The notes: generated from the sequence alone by a model not told the origin. Numbered from the stretch's first letter, positions 25,670-33,662 are shown. The stretch: DNA of 64,000 nt from Bacillota bacterium (GCA_023435305.1 JAEYRV010000053.1:67634-131633), one strand, 5' to 3'. Numbers and translations: made by a program.

Positions 25670-26170
25670 ATGGAGAATGTAACTTGTGCTGACCAATTGG
25701 CCTCCGATGAATTGATACTTAAAAAGTACGATTTGTACAAGAACATGCTGTTTCAAATTGCTGTTTCATATCTGGGCAATAAACATGATTGCGAGGATAT
25801 AATTCAGGAGGCGTTTATCAGATTATGCTACCACGCCCCTGATTTCGAGCATGAAGAGCATGAAAAAAGATGGCTGGTACGTGTGGCGATCAATCTGTGT
25901 AAAAACCATGTACGCAGCTTCTGGCACAGAATGAAGGTGGATGGCGATGATGCACTGGAGCAGCGTTTCTGTCTTGAAGAGGAGAAAACAGTTATGTCCG
26001 ACATAGTTCGTTTGCCGGGCAAATATAAAACCGTTATCCTCCTGTACTATATCGTAGGGTACAAAATATCTGAAATCGCCCAGACACTTGAGTTATCTGA
26101 ATCAGCGGTCAAGATGAGGCTAAAGCGCGGGAGAGAATTATTAAGAATAGAATTGGAGGGAGAGAAATGA
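25670..26170 (+). CDS. ECF-type RNA polymerase sigma factor
   Basis: The 166-residue protein has region 2 (YKNMLFQIAVSYLGNKHDCE, DIIQEAFIRLC, RWLVRVAINLCKNHVRSFWH) and region 4 (LPGKYKTVILLYYIVGYKIS with the helix-turn-helix ELSESAVKMRLKRGRELLRI). GAAAGGAG precedes ATG 25670. It overlaps the following membrane regulator gene by 4 bases. In the composition of region 4 it resembles the first pair's sigma factor (6825-7316) more than the second. The locus is bracketed by direct repeats of about 38 bases. Confidence 0.93.
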   Translation: MENVTCADQLASDELILKKYDLYKNMLFQIAVSYLGNKHDCEDIIQEAFIRLCYHAPDFEHEEHEKRWLVRVAINLCKNHVRSFWHRMKVDGDDALEQRFCLEEEKTVMSDIVRLPGKYKTVILLYYIVGYKISEIAQTLELSESAVKMRLKRGRELLRIELEGEK

Positions 26171-27096
26171 AAGAGAGCGAATTAAAAAAAATAATGACAA
26201 CACCGGTTATGGACGAGACCATGGATCAGAATATAGCTGAAGCATTGTTAAATTATAGTACAGACAGCAATATGAAGAGCCGCAGAATCATAAAATCCAA
26301 TTTACCTAAAATAGCTGCTGCCATATTAGTACTGGTTACACTCGGAACGGGTGCGGTATTGGCATCAAGCTATTTTGTAAGAACATATCTGAATGATATT
26401 GAGATCAAATCCGCCCAGGAGTTGGGGATCGACCTTGATGAACAAGTATCGGACCTTTATGGGGATGATACTGTAAAGAAGCATTTCGGAGCCGGTGAGG
26501 GAATGGTATCCCAGCTGAAGTATAAGAATGGCGGTGCCACGGTGACGAATGAGGATGGCTTTTATGTTTTTGAAAATGGATCAAGACTGGTCGCACCGGG
26601 CCTGACCGGCTCTGATCGTCATGAAAATGCCCGGATAAGCGGTGAGGATGCATTTGTCGAGTTAGGGTACCCCAACCTTGTGCCATCATATATATATGAG
26701 CATTATATACTGGATGACAGCGGTTTCATATGTTATGAAAATGAGACAGACAATACTGTTAATAAATGGCTGATGGCGCGTTTTTCCGATTCTGCTGACT
26801 ATTTATCCAAGTTAATCTACGTAACATTCATACCCAGAGAGTCGCCGGTGAAAGGTGAAGGCAATATATACTTCACTGATGATAAGACGGATGAGGATTT
26901 CATCCATTCCGGCTATACCACTAAAAACGGTGTACAATGCTCTATTGTTGAGGAGATCGGCGGCAATATAAACGCTCATATATTCTTTGAAATCGATACA
27001 ATAGGAAATGGTGAAATAATGTTTGAGTTCGATGGATTTGAGATGGATAAAGTAAAGGAGATCCTTGATACTGTTCAGTTTGGAGAGGGGATATAG
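26167..27096 (+). CDS. membrane anti-sigma-like regulator paired with ECF sigma factor
   Basis: The start overlaps the sigma stop (ATGA). The 309-residue protein has a cytoplasmic N-terminus of about 48 residues (KESELKKIMTTPVMDETMDQ...) without a zinc motif and a single membrane helix at about 49-68 (IAAAILVLVTLGTGAVLASS). An extracellular domain of about 240 residues follows, rich in acidic and aromatic residues, ending in IMFEFDGFEMDKVKEILDTV. This layout is that of DUF4367/DUF4179-type anti-sigma or sigma-modulating proteins. Control of the adjacent sigma factor is inferred from the overlap and topology. The signal is unknown. Confidence 0.75.
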   Translation: MKESELKKIMTTPVMDETMDQNIAEALLNYSTDSNMKSRRIIKSNLPKIAAAILVLVTLGTGAVLASSYFVRTYLNDIEIKSAQELGIDLDEQVSDLYGDDTVKKHFGAGEGMVSQLKYKNGGATVTNEDGFYVFENGSRLVAPGLTGSDRHENARISGEDAFVELGYPNLVPSYIYEHYILDDSGFICYENETDNTVNKWLMARFSDSADYLSKLIYVTFIPRESPVKGEGNIYFTDDKTDEDFIHSGYTTKNGVQCSIVEEIGGNINAHIFFEIDTIGNGEIMFEFDGFEMDKVKEILDTVQFGEGI

Positions 27097-27104
27097 AGCG
27101 GGTG

Positions 27105-27145
27105 AAGGGCACCTTGATTCATGTAAAGTTTCTGTTAACAATGAA
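27105..27145 (+). repeat. direct repeat, right copy flanking the third ECF locus
   Basis: GAAGGGCACCTTGATTCATG then TAAAGTTTCTGTTAACAA parallels 25433-25470 and begins 9 bases after the anti-sigma stop codon. Confidence 0.5.
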
Positions 27146-27167
27146 TCTGAAGACATCTAAAAAACTC

Positions 27168-27196
27168 TTGACAGATGTGTGATTTTTAGCTTATAG
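27168..27196 (+). promoter_or_regulatory. promoter of the T-box/trpB transcript
   Basis: TTGACA (27168-27173), a 17-base spacer and TTATAG (27191-27196) form a good sigma-A promoter directly before the T-box leader. Confidence 0.75.
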
Positions 27197-27202
27197 TAGA
27201 TT

Positions 27203-27499
27203 TAACAATGAACTAAACCGATGATCGGGAATAGTAAATTCGTCGGCCACCTCGAAGAGAGCCGCAGGCGGTGCGATTGCGGCAGGCAGGGACGGATCGA
27301 ATGGACTTGTGAGGGCAGACCGAAAGCAGGCGTTAGGCCTTGTAAGTAGTATCTGACGGGAACTTCACCCGTTACAAAGGAAGCGCGCGGAAATAGGCGC
27401 GGAACGAGAAGATGCGGGCTGTGTTGAGACAGCAGCATCATTTGGGTGGTACCGCAGGAATCATACTCTTGCCCCTTGATTTAGGGGCAGGAGTTTTTT
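27203..27499 (+). promoter_or_regulatory. T-box riboswitch leader, tryptophan-specific
   Basis: The leader holds the invariant T-box bulge GGGTGGTACCGC (27444-27455), which pairs with an uncharged tRNA acceptor end. A terminator follows: CTCTTGCCCCT (27466-27476) with AGGGGCAGGAG (27483-27493) and a T-run. Stem I features include an AGTA-type motif after GATGATCGGG (from 27221) and AGAGAG on the distal arm. In the specifier loop region GAATGGAC (27300-27307), a TGG codon at 27302-27304 suits tRNA-Trp, in line with trpB downstream. When tryptophan is scarce, uncharged tRNA stabilises the antiterminator and trpB is transcribed. Confidence 0.9.
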
Positions 27500-27568
27500 A
27501 TTTGGCAAAGGCCAATTTGAAGAGATGAGATGAGAATAGAAGAGGGAGATGAGATGAGAGTATGAAGT

Positions 27569-27673
27569 GTGAAATTCACGTATTTCGATGGCGAATCCGA
27601 CTATCAGGTCTTGTATCAGTTTCTTAATATCAAAAATTTCATGACAAAAAAGGATTGCGAAATCCGACAATAA
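27569..27673 (+). CDS. 34-residue open frame between T-box and trpB
   Basis: A GTG-start frame reads KFTYFDGESDYQVLYQFLN then IKNFMTKKDCEIRQ and stops 43 bases before trpB. A purine-rich tract (GAAGAGGGAGATGAGATGAG) precedes it and could be a ribosome binding site. The composition looks like real protein, so it may be a small leader protein or the 5' fragment of a lost gene. I do not recognise it. A second short frame here (27562-27627) contains a single Trp, too few for classical attenuation. Confidence 0.3.
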   Translation: MKFTYFDGESDYQVLYQFLNIKNFMTKKDCEIRQ

Positions 27674-27716
27674 ATAATACTAAAATCAAAACTAATTTTG
27701 AAAAAGGAGAATTATT

Positions 27717-28943
27717 ATGTTGAATCCTAATGTTGACTTTGCGTTATATAGGAAGCAGACCCCTACAAAGGATGGTTATTTTGGCACATATGGAGGAGCA
27801 TACATCCCTCCGCAGTTGGTTGCAGAGTTTGAGAAAATAAACACCGGATATCAGACCATATGCCAGAGTTCAAAATTTATAAGCGAGCTCAGGAGGATCC
27901 GCAAGGAGTTCCAGGGCCGTCCCACACCGACATATCACTGCGAAAGATTGTCCAACATGCTGGGAAACTGCCAGATATATCTGAAGAGGGAAGATTTGAA
28001 TCACACCGGTGCGCATAAGCTCAATCACTGTATGGGAGAGGCGCTTCTGGCAAAGTATCTGGGCAAGAAGAAGATAATAGCTGAGACAGGCGCAGGCCAG
28101 CATGGTGTTGCATTGGCAACTGCAGCCGCATTTTTCGGTATGGAATGCGATATTTACATGGGTGAGGTGGACATAGCAAAGCAGGCACCCAATGTCGCCA
28201 GAATGAAGCTGCTTGGAGCCAAGGTTGTTCCTGTATCACATGGTCTGAAAACGCTGAAGGAAGCTGTTGATGCGGCATTTGAAGCATATATGACAGAGTT
28301 TGAAGATGCGATGTACTGTATAGGTTCCGTTGTCGGACCACATCCGTTCCCGCTTATGGTCAGGGATTTCCAGACCGTCGTCGGCATTGAAGCAAGGGAA
28401 CAGTTCCAGGAGATGACAGGAAACCTTCCTGATGCGGTAGTAGCTTGTGTTGGCGGAGGTTCAAACGCAGCCGGCATTATGACTCCGTTTTTGAATGATC
28501 CCGTAAAGCTCTACGGAGTCGAACCCCTCGGGATAGGCACCAAAAAGGGAGAGCATGCCGCAAGCCTGACATATGGTACAGAGGGCGTAATGCATGGCTT
28601 CAACTCCATCATGCTGCAGGATGAGAAGGGTGAACCGGATCCTGTATATTCAATAGCAAGCGGACTCGATTATCCGTCAGTTGGACCTGAGCATGCATAT
28701 CTGAGGGATCTGGGCAGAGTGACATATGTATCGGCAGGCGATGAAGAAGCAATAGACGCATTCTTCACGTTATCGAGGATGGAGGGCATCATCCCGGCAT
28801 TGGAAAGCGCTCACGCCGTTGCATACGCTATGAAGCTGGCAAAAGAGTATGGAACCGGGTCGATCCTGGTCAACTGCTCGGGCAGAGGCGACAAGGACCT
28901 GGATTACGTACTCGAGCGTTTCGGGGACAGATTGGGTGTATAA
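27717..28943 (+). CDS. trpB: tryptophan synthase beta subunit
   Basis: The 408-residue protein has all TrpB hallmarks: N-terminal DGYFGTYGGAYIPPQLVAEF, PLP-binding K101 in HTGAHKLNH, ETGAGQHGVATA, the phosphate-binding GGGSNAAG and a C-terminal VNCSGRGDKD. It joins indole and serine to make tryptophan. AAAAAGGAG precedes the ATG. It stands alone: no trpA or other trp genes adjoin it, though the Trp T-box upstream shows that it is still regulated by tryptophan supply. An orphan, T-box-controlled trpB may salvage indole or complement a distant trp operon. Its stop codon lies inside the first unit of a 44-45 bp tandem repeat. Confidence 0.95.
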   Translation: MLNPNVDFALYRKQTPTKDGYFGTYGGAYIPPQLVAEFEKINTGYQTICQSSKFISELRRIRKEFQGRPTPTYHCERLSNMLGNCQIYLKREDLNHTGAHKLNHCMGEALLAKYLGKKKIIAETGAGQHGVALATAAAFFGMECDIYMGEVDIAKQAPNVARMKLLGAKVVPVSHGLKTLKEAVDAAFEAYMTEFEDAMYCIGSVVGPHPFPLMVRDFQTVVGIEAREQFQEMTGNLPDAVVACVGGGSNAAGIMTPFLNDPVKLYGVEPLGIGTKKGEHAASLTYGTEGVMHGFNSIMLQDEKGEPDPVYSIASGLDYPSVGPEHAYLRDLGRVTYVSAGDEEAIDAFFTLSRMEGIIPALESAHAVAYAMKLAKEYGTGSILVNCSGRGDKDLDYVLERFGDRLGV

Positions 28944-29085
28944 CATACGGCAATTAGTGTTGGTTTTATGACGGACCGGGTGTATACCATACGACAATTA
29001 GTGCTGTATTTCGTGACGGACCGGGTGTGTACCATTCGACAATTAGTATTGTATTTCGTGACGGACCGGGTGTATACCATACGAC
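28934..29085 (+). repeat. 44-45 bp tandem repeat seeded at the trpB stop codon
   Basis: Units begin at 28934, 28978, 29023 and (partial) 29068. Each starts GGGTGTATAMCATACG-like and ends TGACGGACC. The first unit contains the last two trpB codons and its TAA, so the array looks like a slippage or duplication product of the gene's 3' end. No gene is seen in 28944-29308. Confidence 0.9.
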
Positions 29086-29123
29086 ATTAAAATGCTGTAT
29101 TGATGTGGATGAATGAAAGTGTA

Positions 29124-29175
29124 TAAAGAGGCAGATGGAGGGAATAAAAACCTGTTGTCTGCCTCTTTTATAATT
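29124..29175 (+). terminator. rho-independent terminator after trpB
   Basis: AAAGAGGCAGA (29125-29135) pairs with TCTGCCTCTTT (29158-29168), followed by T-rich sequence. It ends the T-box/trpB transcript beyond the tandem repeats. Confidence 0.85.
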
Positions 29176-29308
29176 GAAAAAAATTGTTATTTGCGGTATA
29201 TTCGTATAATAACGAGATGGAAATGTCTCCTGCCTCTTGGCGGGCATTGAACGATGCGTTATTACAGAAGAATGAAATTCATGTCTTTACAGAGAAGGAG
29301 GAGTCAGT

Positions 29309-30457
29309 ATGATAATCCAGAGAGGACCAATCGATGAAACACCGGAATTGACCGGATATGACAGCAGCAGAGTTGAGGCATTGAATACCCACCTTTGGAA
29401 AATGATCGATGATAAACGATTGGTAGGAGCAAGCTATTGTATAGCTAAAAATGACAAGGTCATCGCCAACAATGCATTGGGCTTCAGCAGCTACAAGAGA
29501 GAGCAGGGCGGTCTCATGCAGCCGAATTCTGTCATGCGGATAGCATCAGTAACCAAGCTGGTGACTGTAGTGGCGGTGTTTAAGCTTGTCGAGGATGGTT
29601 ATATCCGTCCCGACGAGAAAATGTCCCAATACATTCCGCAAATGGATAAAGAGCCGTTCAAGGACATAACGATAGCCCAGGTGCTGTCACATTCCTCCGG
29701 CCTTCCCTTTGGTTCTGATGAAGCAACCGATCCGTTTTCTTACATAGATAAATGTAAGAAGGGTGATGATTGGATCGAAGCAGGACTCAAAGCCGGAGTT
29801 ACCTGTAAGCCGGGGGAACAGTGGTTATACTGTTCATTTGGTTATGAATTGCTTGGCGCTTTGATTCAAAATGTTTCGGGAGTCAGTGCCAGGGAGTATA
29901 TCACAAAGAACATACTGGAACCGCTGGGTATGATGGATTCCAGTTTCACTCCGGGTCCGGAGCTTTGCAGACGTCATCTGATCCAGTTTGAGGACGATGA
30001 GCAAAAGATCACTAATGTAATCAACGGCATACCGGAACCAGACAGCATTTGGAGTGATATGCCGAGTACTGGGGGAGGACTACACTCAACAAGCATGGAT
30101 TTGTCGCGGTTCGCACGAATGCTCTGTAATGGAGGCCGCCTTGGAAATGAGCGCGTTTTGGGGAAAATGGCTATTGAAAAAATGCGAACCCAGTATCTCT
30201 TCAATGTTCCCGACTACTGCTGGGGTGCAAATAATAAAAACCGGCTATATGGAATGGGACCGGACCTGCGAAGGGGAGATGCGGTCATCACCAGCCCCGA
30301 TTTCTTTTTTCATGAAGGCTGGGGATTCCTGTGCGTCGCAGTAGATCCCAGAGAAAAGCTGGCTGCCGCATGGCTGGTGCCGTATACGAACGGGCAGCTG
30401 TGGCATCCGGAAAGCCTGCTGAATGTCAAGAATATCATTTGGTCGGGACTGATATAG
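29309..30457 (+). CDS. cytoplasmic serine hydrolase, class C beta-lactamase/esterase fold
   Basis: The 382-residue protein has no signal peptide. It carries S80-x-x-K83 (RIASVTKLVT), a Tyr motif in WLYCSFGYELLGAL, and a late HEGWGFLCVAVDP strand. This assigns it to the beta-lactamase-related serine hydrolases (EstB/PBP4*-like). Lack of export argues for an intracellular esterase or amidase rather than cell-wall work. AGAAGGAGG precedes the ATG. It is not closely related to the membrane-anchored hydrolase at 4047. A GC-rich hairpin follows (30470-30493, GCCCGGGC...GCCCGGG). Confidence 0.85.
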   Translation: MIIQRGPIDETPELTGYDSSRVEALNTHLWKMIDDKRLVGASYCIAKNDKVIANNALGFSSYKREQGGLMQPNSVMRIASVTKLVTVVAVFKLVEDGYIRPDEKMSQYIPQMDKEPFKDITIAQVLSHSSGLPFGSDEATDPFSYIDKCKKGDDWIEAGLKAGVTCKPGEQWLYCSFGYELLGALIQNVSGVSAREYITKNILEPLGMMDSSFTPGPELCRRHLIQFEDDEQKITNVINGIPEPDSIWSDMPSTGGGLHSTSMDLSRFARMLCNGGRLGNERVLGKMAIEKMRTQYLFNVPDYCWGANNKNRLYGMGPDLRRGDAVITSPDFFFHEGWGFLCVAVDPREKLAAAWLVPYTNGQLWHPESLLNVKNIIWSGLI

Positions 30458-30566
30458 TGGATAGTAAGCCCGGGCGGACAGCATGCCCGGGTGTATAATT
30501 AGCTCAGGCGGAAAGAAGTATGGAAAGAAGCACGGGAAGAAACACTGCAAAGGAATGGTTAAGTAG

Positions 30567-31592
30567 ATGAAAAAAATAAAAATAGCAGATATCATCCTAC
30601 TGATACTTGCAGCGGCATCATTAGTCGGATGCATATTGGAGTTCCAAAGAAGATCCCGGTTGCTGTACTATTTCATACCGTTGGTTTTTTTCATCTTTTT
30701 TCTGCTGGAGCGAAGAATCAGTAAAACAGAGAAGAGAAAAATCATTAAAATGGCAGCTCTTTTTGCAGGTGTCATATTAGCTATTTACTTTTCAGTTGTT
30801 TTCTATTTGCAGAGTACACCTATCGCATATGTCAGAGATGCGCAAAGTGAAGTATACCTGGAGAAAATAGAAAGTGTTGAACAGTTGTCCATACCTTCTA
30901 TGAACGGACATACTGATGGTTGGCTGTACAAACAGTCTGATGAAAAGGCCCCGCTGATCATATTTTTCAATGGAGCCGGAGAATGTTCAGCTGCAATAGT
31001 ACGGAAGTTTCACGAGAACGGGATTTTATCAGAGTATTTTCCAGGATACAACTTTATGAGCACTGATTACCCAAGCTATGGGATAAGTGACGGATACGTC
31101 TCAGAAGCGGCCATGAAGGAACTCGCCATTGATACATATGATACCGCGATACAGTGGGATTTTGTCGATAAATCCAATATCATAGTCATGGGTTACAGCA
31201 TCGGAACAGGGCCGGCTTCTTATCTTGCAGCACACAGGAATCTGACATCCCTTGTTCTGCTGGCCCCTTATGATGATTTTTGGGATAACAGGGTCAGAAA
31301 TATAGAGATGCTTGGTAAGCGTAAAGGCTACGGGAAGACTTTCGAATGCTTATTCTACGGACTGTTTTGGGGCTATAACATAGATCCGGTCAGATATGCC
31401 GGAGATATTGAGGAACCTGTGCTGATCCTCTCATCCATGGATGACACAACGATAGTACATGAGGCTTCCCTGAGGGTGGCTGAAAGGATAGACAATTGCG
31501 AAGTGGCTACACTCACTGGGATCAAACATGAGGATATGCTTTGCGATACCTCCTATGAGACTATTAACAAGTTTCTATACCAAAACCAATAG
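30567..31592 (+). CDS. membrane-anchored alpha/beta hydrolase
   Basis: The 341-residue protein has three N-terminal hydrophobic helices (about 8-25, 32-48 and 63-81), then an alpha/beta hydrolase domain. The nucleophile S211 is in VMGYSIGTGPA, the acid is in LSSMDDTTIV and the base is in GIKHEDML. IIFFNGAGECS provides the oxyanion strand and loop. It resembles the YqkD/BEM46-like hydrolases with N-terminal membrane anchors found in Firmicutes. The substrate is unknown. The ribosome binding site is weak (AAAGGAATGG, about 15 bases before the ATG), and the gap of 109 bases from the previous gene contains a hairpin, so it may have its own promoter. Confidence 0.85.
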   Translation: MKKIKIADIILLILAAASLVGCILEFQRRSRLLYYFIPLVFFIFFLLERRISKTEKRKIIKMAALFAGVILAIYFSVVFYLQSTPIAYVRDAQSEVYLEKIESVEQLSIPSMNGHTDGWLYKQSDEKAPLIIFFNGAGECSAAIVRKFHENGILSEYFPGYNFMSTDYPSYGISDGYVSEAAMKELAIDTYDTAIQWDFVDKSNIIVMGYSIGTGPASYLAAHRNLTSLVLLAPYDDFWDNRVRNIEMLGKRKGYGKTFECLFYGLFWGYNIDPVRYAGDIEEPVLILSSMDDTTIVHEASLRVAERIDNCEVATLTGIKHEDMLCDTSYETINKFLYQNQ

Positions 31593-31603
31593 CTTAGTGT
31601 TCA

Positions 31604-32632
31604 TTAAACCATCTCATTTAAATTATCAACATCAGATAGATCATCGGCATCAGATAGATTGTCAACATTAGATCGATCATCAGCATCAGATAGATTATCA
31701 GCATCAGATAGATTATCAGCATCAGATAATTTATCAGCATTAGATAGATTATCAACATCAGATAATTTATCAGCATTAGAGTTTTTGTTCGGAAGCAGTT
31801 CTCTTAAAAGAGTGTGCATCTCGTTGAACTTTTTTGCACGTATACATATTCGTTTCCCAAGACGAGCCGCAAGAATATAGGCAAAATCTCTGCAAGCGCC
31901 TCTGTCATACAACTGTATTGTGCTTAAATGCAACATTTTAACACCCATTCTATTAAGAACAGCTGAACGAACAGCATCTTTCGCCAATTCTGATGGACTG
32001 CTGTGATATGCGTAGCTGTCATATTCAACACCCAATTTTGCATACTTATAGTACAGATCCACAAAACAATGGTCTTGTCCCAGACGTATCCTCGCTTCAC
32101 CCTTTAGCTTTATCTTATGGTTAAAAACTGCCCCGCTGAGTCCGTAACCTCCCAGAGCATGAGGCAGTACCAGGATCATATAAGAAAGTGATTCCATGAT
32201 CGATGCAGACCCATTTTCCACGAACCTCAACGCCCGTATAGCTTTCGGGTGTCCACGGTGCCCAACGGTCTTTGCCAGAAATGCAGCGATTTTTTGCTTT
32301 GTAGTGATCGCATCACAAGGGAGTCCCTGTGGATGCGAGCATAACTGAAGACCGAGCAGGATAAGGCGGTGGATGCTCAATTTTCTTGCCAGCTCCAGGA
32401 ACAATAACTCAGGTGACGCAACCATTTTACTGTTTCGGACCGTTACAGCCCCATTGGGAAGAGCTAATTTTGTTGTATAGACATTTACTCCTTTCGTGTA
32501 AAACCGAGCATCATTACTTGGCACCGTAAAATCGGTATCGACGCCTTTTGCATTTTCGGTACCAATTACAGCTTCAATGCAAGGAATATCCCACATAATA
32601 GCAGCAGTAAAATAACTATAATATCCATCCAT
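31604..32632 (-). CDS. DUF559/Vsr-like nuclease-fold protein with hexapeptide-repeat tail
   Basis: The 342-residue protein is transcribed leftward. Residues 60-130 resemble the N-terminal part of AbiEi-like regulators (VASPELLFLELARKL). Residues about 172-260 show the pattern of DUF559/Vsr-type PD-(D/E)xK domains: D192, E203, D205 and H210 in FVDLYYKYAKLGVEYDSYAY, then R222 and LNRMGVKMLHLSTIQLYD. From about 286 to the end it consists of LSDADN-type hexapeptides encoded by 18-bp DNA repeats. No good ribosome binding site precedes ATG 32632, so the start is uncertain. DNA cleavage or binding is plausible from the fold, but no active enzyme has been shown for such stand-alone proteins. Confidence 0.6.
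   Translation of the reverse strand: MDGYYSYFTAAIMWDIPCIEAVIGTENAKGVDTDFTVPSNDARFYTKGVNVYTTKLALPNGAVTVRNSKMVASPELLFLELARKLSIHRLILLGLQLCSHPQGLPCDAITTKQKIAAFLAKTVGHRGHPKAIRALRFVENGSASIMESLSYMILVLPHALGGYGLSGAVFNHKIKLKGEARIRLGQDHCFVDLYYKYAKLGVEYDSYAYHSSPSELAKDAVRSAVLNRMGVKMLHLSTIQLYDRGACRDFAYILAARLGKRICIRAKKFNEMHTLLRELLPNKNSNADKLSDVDNLSNADKLSDADNLSDADNLSDADDRSNVDNLSDADDLSDVDNLNEMV
31619..31775. repeat. 18-bp in-frame tandem repeat (about 8-9 units)
   Basis: Units like TATCAGCATCAGATAGAT repeat with small changes. Because 18 is a multiple of three, copy-number changes would lengthen or shorten the LSDADN tail of the nuclease-like protein without a frameshift. Confidence 0.9.
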
Positions 32633-32793
32633 GCAAATATATTACAACTTGATAGGAAAAATGTCAACTTATGGGAAATAGAAGAACCGAACCATGGTGC
32701 TGCAGTGAGAAGGAAGAGATAAAGATAACTGACTCCACAACAAAATTACGTTACCGATACGGGTAAACTGATTTTTCTCGTGCTTTCTAAGCA

Positions 32794-32898
32794 CAGCTGT
32801 TATAAGTACCGGCATACCCTAAGCCAGCTGTTATAAGTACCGGCATACCCTAAGTCCAGCTGTTATAAGTACCGGCATACCCTAAGTCCAGCTGTTAT
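32794..32898. repeat. 31-32 bp tandem repeat (three full units and a part)
   Basis: CAGCTGTTATAAGTACCGGC then ATACCCTAAG(TC) is repeated from 32794, 32825 and 32857, with a partial unit at 32889. A relic CCAGCTGCTATCC occurs at about 32982. The interval 32633-33662 has no credible gene: it holds this array, a MITE-like element and a third array. Confidence 0.9.
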
Positions 32899-33017
32899 CC
32901 AAAACCATCATTCTAAAAGACTGGATGTGATCCAAATTGCGATGCTTAACCCAGATGTTTTTCATAGCGTCATACTTTATGTCCAGCTGCTATCCAAGCC
33001 GCCTATATCAGAAGCAA

Positions 33018-33170
33018 GGTACACAAAATTTTGAGTTGTGGGGAAATATCCTTAGGAAAATCTATGACTAGGGATCATTAAGGTTACATAAGAAGGAAAT
33101 TTGTACTTTATTGGGCGAATACTCGTATGCCAGGTAATTTATTTCCCCACAACTCAAAATTTTGTACACC
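33018..33170. mobile_element. MITE-like element with 24-bp perfect inverted ends
   Basis: CAAAATTTTGAGTTGTGGGG (33024-33043, extending to 33047) is the exact complement of 33141-33164. The outer ends read GGTACACAAAATT and AATTTTGTACACC. The 93-base interior is non-coding. The size of about 150 bp and the inverted ends fit a non-autonomous insertion. The transposase source is not in this window. Confidence 0.65.
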
Positions 33171-33327
33171 CTACTCTGGTAGAACCATTGGAGACGGCGG
33201 CGGATCCCGCTAAGAGGCGGCAAAGGATCCTGCAAGGGGGTGTAAACTGGAGTTATTGTGGATAATCAGACAAAAGTAATTGAAAATAATTGCCATAGTC
33301 CATATAATTATAATGTGCGCTTGCATA

Positions 33328-33610
33328 AAGCAGCGATTTCACATGGCAGGCGCAGAACAAGCAGCGATTTCTCATGGCAGGCGCAGAATAAGTAGCGATT
33401 TCACACGGCGGGTGCAGAGCAAGTAGCGATTTCGCATGGCAGGCGCAGAGTAAGTAGCGATTTCACATTGCAGGCGTAGAACAAGCAGCGATTTTTACAT
33501 AGAAGGCGCAGAGTAAGTAGCGATTTCACATGGCGGGCATAGAACTAATAGCGATTCTGTATAGCGCAGAACAAGTAGAATAAGTAGAATAAGTAGAATA
33601 AGTAGAAATC
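33328..33610. repeat. 31-bp minisatellite (eight units) then 9-bp AAGTAGAAT repeats
   Basis: Units start at 33328, 33359, 33390, 33421, 33452, 33483, 33515 and 33547 on the pattern AAGTAGCGATTTCACATGGC then AGGCGCAGAAC. They degrade into four copies of AAGTAGAAT (33573-33610). The array ends about 50 bases before the cellulase start. There are no unique spacers, so it is not a CRISPR array. Confidence 0.92.
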
Positions 33611-33662
33611 CCGCATGACGGGTGCAGAATATATCGATAAGATGTAATATGGGGGGAACAGG

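Noticed and set aside
33328..33610. Possible CRISPR array
   Set aside because: The 31-bp units are directly tandem with no unique spacers and vary along their whole length, and no cas genes are present.
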